Source of the DNA: Flavobacteriales bacterium
GTDB taxonomy: Bacteria; Bacteroidota; Bacteroidia; Flavobacteriales_D; Sanyastnellaceae
Direction: 5' to 3'
Assembly (NCBI GenBank): GCA_947464885.1
Contig: CANHYZ010000181.1
Span: 1-5,228, forward strand
Length of the DNA stretch: 5,228 nt
In this document: positions 1 to 3,910 of the stretch, one piece after another
Layout of the letters: each line of letters begins with the position of its first letter
How positions within the stretch are numbered: the first letter of the stretch is position 1
Made by a program: the position numbers and the translations under genes
The notes under the pieces: generated by a model
The model's database searches: none
Told to the model about the DNA's origin: nothing
The model's input: the letters and a program-made list of their open reading frames with translations, nothing else

Positions 1-104
1 GTTTCCTGCTTTGAGGCTGAACCTTGAGCAGCTGCACTTTGGCATTGAGCATTGGCCACACCGCAAATTGCAACGAAGGCCAAAAGAGCAAATACTTTTT
101 TCAT
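1..104 (-). CDS. Small secreted protein, N-terminal fragment (cut by window edge)
   Basis: The reverse strand reads from an ATG at 104-102 and stays open to the left edge, giving about 34 residues. The first 19, MKKVFALLAFVAICGVANA, form a classic signal peptide: two lysines, a hydrophobic core and an A-N-A end, with cleavage expected before QCQSAAAQ. A lipoprotein is unlikely because the residue before the cysteine is Gln, which does not fit a lipobox. The part after the cleavage site is rich in Ala, Gln and Ser. The protein is therefore probably exported to the periplasm or beyond. Its function cannot be told, because the mature domain lies outside the window. It is divergent from the TonB-like gene, with 225 bp between the two starts. 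A weak promoter-like match (TATATTCG on the minus strand, 167-160) lies upstream, but without a well-spaced -33 element. Confidence 0.7.
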   Translation of the reverse strand, partial: MKKVFALLAFVAICGVANAQCQSAAAQGSASKQE

Positions 105-176
105 GGTATTGTTTGTATTAAACGGTTTTCGTTTTTGTCCGGTTTTCTTCAGACGCTTGCGAATATACGCTAACGG

Positions 177-195
177 GTTCAACAAATTGTTGAAC
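177..195. repeat. Perfect 19-nt palindrome, possible operator
   Basis: GTTCAACAA (177-185) is mirrored by TTGTTGAAC (187-195) around a single central A. The 9-bp arms with a one-base centre suit binding by a dimeric regulator better than an RNA hairpin, because the loop would be too small without opening pairs. It lies 73 bp upstream of the secreted-protein start and 135 bp upstream of the TonB-like start, so it could act on either gene. The symmetry is seen directly; the operator role is inference. Confidence 0.45.
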
Positions 196-258
196 GACGG
201 AACGAAAGTCAATTTTAACAATTCGAACTAATCGACCTCACGCATTGAATAACTCTAT

Positions 259-303
259 GAACCCGCCCTGCATCAGCCTGTATTAAACGTAACTTGCGGG
301 TTC
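259..303. repeat. Long-range inverted repeat upstream of the TonB-like gene
   Basis: GAACCCGC (259-266) is perfectly complementary to GCGGGTTC (296-303), with 29 bases between. If transcribed, it would form an 8-bp GC-rich stem ending 26 bases before the start codon at 330. Part of the right arm, CGGGTTC, also occurs at 174-180, beside the palindrome. There is no T-run after the stem, so it is not a standard terminator. A leader structure or protein site is possible, but chance is not excluded. Confidence 0.3.
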
Positions 304-329
304 GGTAACAAGGCTCCGGCGGCCAATGA

Positions 330-1181
330 ATGTCTGAAAATCAAAAACATAACGAAACTACACCGATATCGGATGGCGGCGAGCTGACCATCAACGCGTC
401 ACGGGCGTCCGATTTTCTGAAGGCTTTGGATGATCGTCCGAAGGAGCAGATGGCTTTTGTATATCAAGCCGTTATTGTATCGCTGATTGCCCACATCTTC
501 ATTTTGTTTGTGACTCAAATGCTGACACAGGACCATCGGGTGGCTGAGGACGAGGTAATCTATGAGGAGTTAGCCATGGATATGCTTCCTGATGAGCCTT
601 TGCCGGAGGAGCCGGAGCAGCAGCAGGTTCCTCGGAATGGTGAACTCAAGAATCTCGTTGCGAACGAAAACTCAGAGCGCTCATCGGATGCGCGCAGTTA
701 TCGCGGCATGAGCTCATCGCAAATGAAGGAACAGGTATACAATGACCTGAAGAACATGGAAGCCGAGGAGTTTGCGAAATTGAAAGGAGGCGAGCCAGAT
801 TATACCGTTGCCAACAAATCTCAGGGACAGGGCAAGAGCAGCAGCGAGCCGAAGAAGAGCGACATGGACTGGTACCGTGAGCAAAAGCAGAATAAGAGTT
901 ACAGCGGGCCGGTAACGGCATCCTTCAATATGGCCGGTCGTGACCCGCTCGACAATCCGATTCCCACTTACCGCTGCAAAACAAACGGCACCGTTGTGGT
1001 GATGGTGAGCATCGACGAGCTAGGAAAGGTGATTGATGCGCGCATCAATGAATCCGCTTCCTCCCCCAACGAATGTCTGCGGGCGGAGTCGGAGAAGTAC
1101 GCTCGCAAGTGGCGCTTTGATTACAGCAGTCGAAGCCGTAAACAAGACGGCACCATCACGTTTACATTCAGCGCTCAATAA
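330..1181 (+). CDS. TonB-family energy transducer-like protein
   Basis: This 283-residue protein has the TonB layout. A hydrophilic cytoplasmic N-terminus (1-41) is followed by one membrane segment at about 43-65, then an acidic proline-containing stretch (about 84-99), a long charged linker rich in Ser, Lys and Gln, and a compact C-terminal domain (about 205-283). The end resembles Bacteroidota TonB-like C-domains: NPIPTYRCKTNG, a VVVMVSIDELGKV strand pair, a helix around CLRAESEKYARKWRF and a final GTITFTF strand. C216 and C249 may pair. In this family the protein passes proton-motive energy from ExbB/ExbD in the inner membrane to outer-membrane receptors. No exbB, exbD or receptor gene is in the window, so its partner is unknown. 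The ATG at 330 is chosen because the nearby ATG at 326 meets a stop after three codons. No Shine-Dalgarno sequence is seen, as is usual in this phylum. Confidence 0.8.
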   Translation: MSENQKHNETTPISDGGELTINASRASDFLKALDDRPKEQMAFVYQAVIVSLIAHIFILFVTQMLTQDHRVAEDEVIYEELAMDMLPDEPLPEEPEQQQVPRNGELKNLVANENSERSSDARSYRGMSSSQMKEQVYNDLKNMEAEEFAKLKGGEPDYTVANKSQGQGKSSSEPKKSDMDWYREQKQNKSYSGPVTASFNMAGRDPLDNPIPTYRCKTNGTVVVMVSIDELGKVIDARINESASSPNECLRAESEKYARKWRFDYSSRSRKQDGTITFTFSAQ

Positions 1182-1193
1182 TCACTTAGCGCT
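1170..1193. terminator. Weak hairpin across the two convergent stop codons
   Basis: AGCGCT occurs at 1170-1175 and again at 1188-1193. Being self-complementary, the two copies can form a 6-bp stem with a 12-base loop that contains both stop codons (TAA at 1179-1181 and, on the other strand, TGA at 1184-1182). It is the only hairpin at this junction. There is no proper T-run on either side, so any terminator activity is doubtful. Confidence 0.25.
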
Positions 1194-2399
1194 TTCTGCA
1201 TACTCTTTCAGATAAGCAAAATGGGGTGTTAGTTCACCCTGTAGCGTCGTTTCGGTGGCGTGCCAAATAATTTGATCGGGGTCGCCATTCAGCATCTGCG
1301 GCAGAACACTTCGGATGAGTTCGTTGCCGAAATCCTCCGAGGCATCCTTGGGCAGTTCGCAGGGCAGATTATCAATCGCCATCACGCAAATGGCGGTTGG
1401 TTCGTTCCAATTGCACTCGCTTGCAGATACAGTGTCATAACCATACAGCGGATCGGCGATGGTCGATGCCCGCAGTGTTGAAGCGATGGGACCTCCGACA
1501 TCGCAACTTACGTCGGCAATAACGCGGCATTTCCAATTGTCATGGCGCATATCGTTATCGGTAATCAGCACCGGATTTCCCGATGCCCACAGGTGACAAG
1601 CGATATATAAATCGGCCGAGCGCACCGTATCGGCGAGGGTCGATTGATAGGCCTGCGGGTTGTTGTAGAAATCAGACTTATCAAATCCTCCTCTGTCGCT
1701 GCGGACGTAATAGTCGGCGGTATCCAGGTGCGTGTACACGGGCTCATTGAATCGTTCATTGAGAAAATCAGCCTCTGAAAGGCGGCGCAACGGCAACAAT
1801 TTCAGAATTTCCTCGGCGCCATGTCCTACCCTTCCAAAGCCGGTTACGACAACGCGCATATTCGCAGGCAGTGTGATTGATGCGAGTTGTTGTTCCAGCT
1901 CCTTTCGATCGGCACATTCATGCGGTGCCTTGATAGAAAACAAACCATGCTTCAGACCAAAGGCGCGGAAGGCATGATAGGCACCTACTATTCCTGCGTA
2001 TCGCCCAAAGCCAATAAGGCGTTTCTTGTTGAGGTCCTTGACGACCTCATAATCGATCAGCCTGATTTTTCGCTGCAAGATCGCCTTGAGCAATTTGGCG
2101 TTATAAGGTTGTTTCTTCAGGGTGTGTGAGAAAAACATGTACGACTTTTCCGGAATCAACATATCAACGGGCACTTCCTTGACGCCGATAATGAGATCGC
2201 AATCGGAAAGATCTTCCTGCAGTGCAATGCCGGCTTCAGCATATTCCGCATCGGTGAATCGTCGAATGGGACTGGGTTGCACGACGACGTCCACATTCAT
2301 GGTCGTTTTGACCGTGGCGCATTGCGTCGGTGTGAGTGCTACCCGATGATCCGGCGGCACTTTTCCTTCCCGTATAATCCCAATTTTCTTGATTGTCAT
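1182..2399 (-). CDS. NAD(P)-dependent dehydrogenase, alanine/saccharopine dehydrogenase (LYS1-like) family
   Basis: The 405-residue protein has the two-domain layout of the alanine dehydrogenase / transhydrogenase / saccharopine dehydrogenase superfamily. The N-terminal domain opens with KIGIIREGKVPPDHRVALTP. It carries residues matching the catalytic and binding positions of fungal lysine-forming saccharopine dehydrogenase: R19, K74 in GVKEVP and H92 in FFSHTLKKQ, then FGRYAGIVGA at about 131-140. The Rossmann nucleotide loop is GFGRVG (187-192) in VVVTGFGRVGHGAEEIL. ADVSCDVGGPIAST (about 295-308) matches the later active-site segment. The likely reaction is reversible NAD-linked oxidative deamination or imine reduction of an amino acid; it should be cytosolic, as no signal peptide is seen. 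The exact substrate cannot be told: bacterial relatives are variously named alanine dehydrogenase or saccharopine dehydrogenase, and no lysine-pathway gene lies nearby. The ATG at 2399 lies just downstream of a TAnnTTTG box. The gene converges on the TonB-like gene with no gap. Confidence 0.85.
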   Translation of the reverse strand: MTIKKIGIIREGKVPPDHRVALTPTQCATVKTTMNVDVVVQPSPIRRFTDAEYAEAGIALQEDLSDCDLIIGVKEVPVDMLIPEKSYMFFSHTLKKQPYNAKLLKAILQRKIRLIDYEVVKDLNKKRLIGFGRYAGIVGAYHAFRAFGLKHGLFSIKAPHECADRKELEQQLASITLPANMRVVVTGFGRVGHGAEEILKLLPLRRLSEADFLNERFNEPVYTHLDTADYYVRSDRGGFDKSDFYNNPQAYQSTLADTVRSADLYIACHLWASGNPVLITDNDMRHDNWKCRVIADVSCDVGGPIASTLRASTIADPLYGYDTVSASECNWNEPTAICVMAIDNLPCELPKDASEDFGNELIRSVLPQMLNGDPDQIIWHATETTLQGELTPHFAYLKEYAESAK

Positions 2400-2416
2400 T
2401 GAATCAATTTTTTTTG

Positions 2417-2424
2417 CAAATGTA
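2417..2424 (-). promoter_or_regulatory. Promoter -7 box of the dehydrogenase gene
   Basis: On the minus strand these bases read TACATTTG, a full match to the Bacteroidota -7 consensus TAnnTTTG. It ends 17 bases before the ATG at 2399, which predicts a short A-rich leader of about 10-14 bases. No TTG is found at the usual 19-21 base spacing, so the -33 element is weak or absent. Confidence 0.55.
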
Positions 2425-2487
2425 CCGAGCGAAGGGTGATGTTAGTTTTCTGCCCTTGCCCGACCGACAGCTATTGAGGGAATTTGG

Positions 2488-2518
2488 CTTGTCGGGTATA
2501 GCATTCCTACTATCTTTG
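2488..2518 (+). promoter_or_regulatory. Bacteroidota-type promoter of the tmRNA gene
   Basis: TTG at 2489-2491 is followed after 19 bases by TATCTTTG at 2511-2518, matching the phylum's -33 / -7 pattern of the housekeeping sigma factor (TTG-N19-TAnnTTTG). Transcription would begin at about 2523-2526, which leaves a leader of about 55 bases before the mature tmRNA end at 2579, to be cut off by RNase P. This is the best promoter in the window and fits a highly expressed RNA. Confidence 0.7.
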
Positions 2519-2548
2519 CGGCGTTCTTTGACATTGTTCTTCTCCTCG

Positions 2549-2565
2549 CTCACCGCTAAGGTGAG
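2549..2565 (+). other. Small hairpin in the tmRNA precursor leader
   Basis: CTCACC (2549-2554) pairs with GGTGAG (2560-2565) around the loop GCTAA, within the stretch between the predicted transcription start and the mature 5' end. A stem here could help keep the leader from misfolding with the tmRNA or guide processing. The pairing is seen; a role is inference. Confidence 0.35.
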
Positions 2566-2578
2566 ATGAAAAAATCAA

Positions 2579-2976
2579 GGGCCCGTTCCCCGGATTTGAC
2601 AGCAAGAAGAATAGCTGAGCAAGCATGCAGAGCGTTTTGCAGGATAGCTCTTTAATCTGAAACTGTAAGTCAGAAATGACAACACTTCTTACGCGCTTGC
2701 AGCCTAATCACCGGGTGTGATTATGCCTAATCACGAATTGGATTCGTGACAAGCACTGTCTCGTCGGATAACCCCGCTCTTGGTTACCGGCAATGAGGCT
2801 TCATCAAAGAGAGATCGCAGAAACCGACGCTCGTAGGAATCTGTTAAAAAACACGAGCTAAGTGTAGGATTTGGTTGTCTGTGGCCTTACCTGCAACGAA
2901 AAACAATTACGGAATAAGCATGTAGAAAACTTAGAAATTCCTTGTTTGGACGTGGGTTCGACCCCCACCGGGTCCA
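2579..2976 (+). ncRNA. ssrA: Transfer-messenger RNA (tmRNA, SsrA)
   Basis: This 398-nt RNA rescues ribosomes stalled on broken messages and tags the unfinished protein for proteolysis, working with SmpB. The acceptor stem pairs GGGCCCG (2579-2585) with CGGGTCC (2969-2975) over 7 bp, including the G3:U70 wobble used by alanyl-tRNA synthetase, with discriminator A at 2976. The conserved GGATTTGACAG follows the 5' strand. The T arm is GTGGG-TTCGACC-CCCAC (2952-2968). Helix 2 is supported by CAAG (2603-2606) with CTTG (2941-2944) and GAAT (2609-2612) with ATTC (2937-2940). The tag frame lies at 2672-2707, and its stop sits in the helix AATCAC/GTGATT (2706-2711, 2717-2722), as in other tmRNAs. TCACGAAT/ATTCGTGA (2731-2749) is a further stem, probably part of a pseudoknot. 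CCA is not encoded; the genome reads CTG after the discriminator. It is a one-piece tmRNA, not a permuted one. Confidence 0.96.
2672..2707 (+). other. tmRNA proteolysis-tag reading frame
   Basis: The frame ends in TAC GCG CTT GCA GCC TAA, giving the near-universal YALAA end recognised by ClpXP-type proteases. Reading back and aligning AGUC (2668-2671) with the same bases before the E. coli resume codon puts the resume codon at AGA (2672-2674). The encoded tag is then RNDNTSYALAA (11 codons), added after the alanine carried by tmRNA. An in-frame TAA at 2666-2668 leaves only GTC as an alternative earlier codon. An arginine resume codon is unusual compared with the common Ala or Gly. Confidence 0.85.
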
Positions 2977-2982
2977 CTGAAT

Positions 2983-3008
2983 AAAATGAGCTTCGGCTCA
3001 TTTTTTTT
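2983..3008 (+). terminator. Intrinsic terminator of tmRNA with UUCG loop
   Basis: AAAATGAGC (2983-2991) pairs with GCTCATTTT (2996-3004) around the loop TTCG, and T continues to 3008. The C(UUCG)G tetraloop is extra-stable and common in terminators. The stem begins 6 bases after the mature tmRNA end. It stops one base before the tRNA gene, so the tRNA depends either on read-through or on a promoter hidden in the tmRNA 3' part. Confidence 0.85.
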
Positions 3009-3009
3009 C

Positions 3010-3087
3010 GGGCAATTAGCTCAGTTGGTTCAGAGCACTACCTCGACAAGGTAGGGGTCACTGGTTCGAGCCCAGTATTGCCCACCA
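3010..3087 (+). tRNA. tRNA-Val (anticodon GAC)
   Basis: All four arms are present: acceptor GGGCAAT/ATTGCCC, D arm GCTC/GAGC, anticodon stem CTACC/GGTAG, variable loop GGGTC, and T arm ACTGG-TTCGAGC-CCAGT. Discriminator A is at 3084 and CCA is encoded (3085-3087). The anticodon GAC (3045-3047) reads GUC and GUU valine codons; A35, C36 and A73 fit valine identity. The anticodon loop reads TCGACAA, so position 33 is C instead of the nearly universal U. The D and anticodon arms otherwise resemble E. coli tRNA-Val(GAC), where the loop is TTGACAT. The gene lies one base after the tmRNA terminator and 11 bases before the next terminator. Confidence 0.95.
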
Positions 3088-3098
3088 CGATTGTCTTC

Positions 3099-3135
3099 AA
3101 AAGAAAGAGCCGGTATTACCGGCTCTTTCTTTTTT
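3099..3135. terminator. Strong bidirectional terminator between tRNA and DUF2490 gene
   Basis: A stem of 15-16 bp runs from AAAAGAAAGAGCCGGT (3099-3114) to its complement (3118-3133), with a loop of only 3-5 bases. On the plus strand a T-run follows to 3135, ending tRNA-Val transcription. On the minus strand the A-run at 3099-3102 gives a U-run, ending the SulP-DUF2490 transcript. Its outer base overlaps the stop codon of the DUF2490 gene (3137-3135). Confidence 0.88.
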
Positions 3136-3893
3136 CAATCGTCTTGCTTTTTACGAAAGTCCAAATTGTAAGTCACCCCCACTATCAGCGTGTGATTGCG
3201 TTCCGCGTGAATACCGTCTTTTTTGATGATGTATTGATTGAGGTAACCGAGTTGGATGTTGCATGCCGCATTGAATCGCCAACCCAATGCAACGGCTAGG
3301 CGATTCTGGTCGAGTACATTTTTGGCAATGCCTTTTCCAAAACCAATGAAGACTTCGTCCGATGCTGTCAGGAAGAGTGTTTTATCCGCCATTTGGTTTT
3401 TCGACAAGGGAACCGTAAGCATTACCCGATAGCGTGCGCGTTGTCGGTAGAGCATATTGTCTTGAAGGTAATTCCCATCCTCGATGACTACCCAATTTTC
3501 GAGCAACCGTTGTTCGAATCGGAAACGGTGTTGTATTTCGCACCTGCCCGTTATTGACTTCATAAGAACTTGCTGCCAGATGCGGTGTTCGTCATTCACA
3601 TGGGAAACCGGTTGTTCACCGTAAGGGAAAGTTTTTATCCATGCGTACCCGGCGGTTAATTGCAAGCCTTGCTTTCCATAAAAATCCACACCAGCGCGAA
3701 GCAGTGATTGCTGCCAGTGTTCCAGACCATCTGTTCTCCGCCATTGATACTCGGTATTAAAGCCCCAATGATCTGTGAGGCGGTGATTACCGAAATACAT
3801 GAGCCAGGTGTTTTGTTGGTTGGCAATTTCTTTTTGGGCGCGGAGTGCGCCCAATTCGAAAACAGCACATACTATGAAAAAAAACGTTCTCAT
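3135..3893 (-). CDS. DUF2490 family outer-membrane beta-barrel protein
   Basis: The 252-residue product starts with a signal peptide (about 1-19, MRTFFFIVCAVFELGALRA, cleavage before QKE). The mature part has alternating polar and aromatic strands typical of a small outer-membrane barrel. The DUF2490 hallmarks are at the start (QNTWLMYFGNHRLTDHWGFN, then EYQWRR) and later WQQSLLRAGVDFY, HRFRFEQRLLENW, RARYRVMLTVPL and QNRLAVALGWRFN, then NIQLGYLNQY. The family's role is unknown; it is common in Bacteroidota. The protein should lie in the outer membrane. Its last strand ends in VGVTYNLDFR followed by a short KKQDD tail, so the usual C-terminal aromatic is not the very last residue. It starts 17 bp after the SulP gene and very likely shares its transcript, since no promoter of the phylum's type is well placed between them. 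It ends in the shared terminator. Confidence 0.82.
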   Translation of the reverse strand: MRTFFFIVCAVFELGALRAQKEIANQQNTWLMYFGNHRLTDHWGFNTEYQWRRTDGLEHWQQSLLRAGVDFYGKQGLQLTAGYAWIKTFPYGEQPVSHVNDEHRIWQQVLMKSITGRCEIQHRFRFEQRLLENWVVIEDGNYLQDNMLYRQRARYRVMLTVPLSKNQMADKTLFLTASDEVFIGFGKGIAKNVLDQNRLAVALGWRFNAACNIQLGYLNQYIIKKDGIHAERNHTLIVGVTYNLDFRKKQDD

Positions 3894-3910
3894 GATTATT
3901 CAAAGTTTAC

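Larger units (their letters stand above)
105..329. other. Intergenic region between divergent genes
   Basis: This non-coding stretch separates the secreted-protein gene (minus) from the TonB-like gene (plus). It holds a 19-nt perfect palindrome (177-195), a long-range inverted repeat (259-266 with 296-303) and a short direct repeat CGGTTTTC at 123-130 and 140-147. I find no perfect TAnnTTTG box on either strand. The best plus-strand candidate, TAACTTGC at 290-297, lacks a -33 partner. Both genes must start from here or from weak promoters within it. Confidence 0.6.

Noticed and set aside
123..147. Direct repeat CGGTTTTC, two copies 17 bp apart
   Set aside because: Only 8 bases and two copies in a T-rich stretch; chance is a sufficient explanation, and it is not a CRISPR array.
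646..921. Minus-strand open frame inside the TonB-like gene
   Set aside because: Shadow of the real gene: low-complexity Cys/Ser/Arg-rich product without recognisable features.
1732..2349. Several plus-strand open frames opposite the dehydrogenase gene
   Set aside because: They overlap each other in different frames and lie antisense to a well-supported enzyme; no promoter or family signal.
2483..2486. TTTG as the -33 element of the tmRNA promoter
   Set aside because: The spacing to the -7 box would be 24 bases; the TTG at 2489-2491 gives the usual 19.
2957..3087. Integrated element at the tmRNA or tRNA 3' end
   Set aside because: These are common integration sites, but no integrase and no repeat of either 3' end is present in the window.
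3078..3299. Plus-strand open frame of 73 codons
   Set aside because: It begins inside the tRNA acceptor stem, runs through the terminator and lies antisense to the DUF2490 gene; no family features.
3894..3910. Promoter box AAACTTTG on the minus strand just before the DUF2490 gene
   Set aside because: It misses the first T of TAnnTTTG, has no supported -33 partner, and would leave almost no leader before the ATG.
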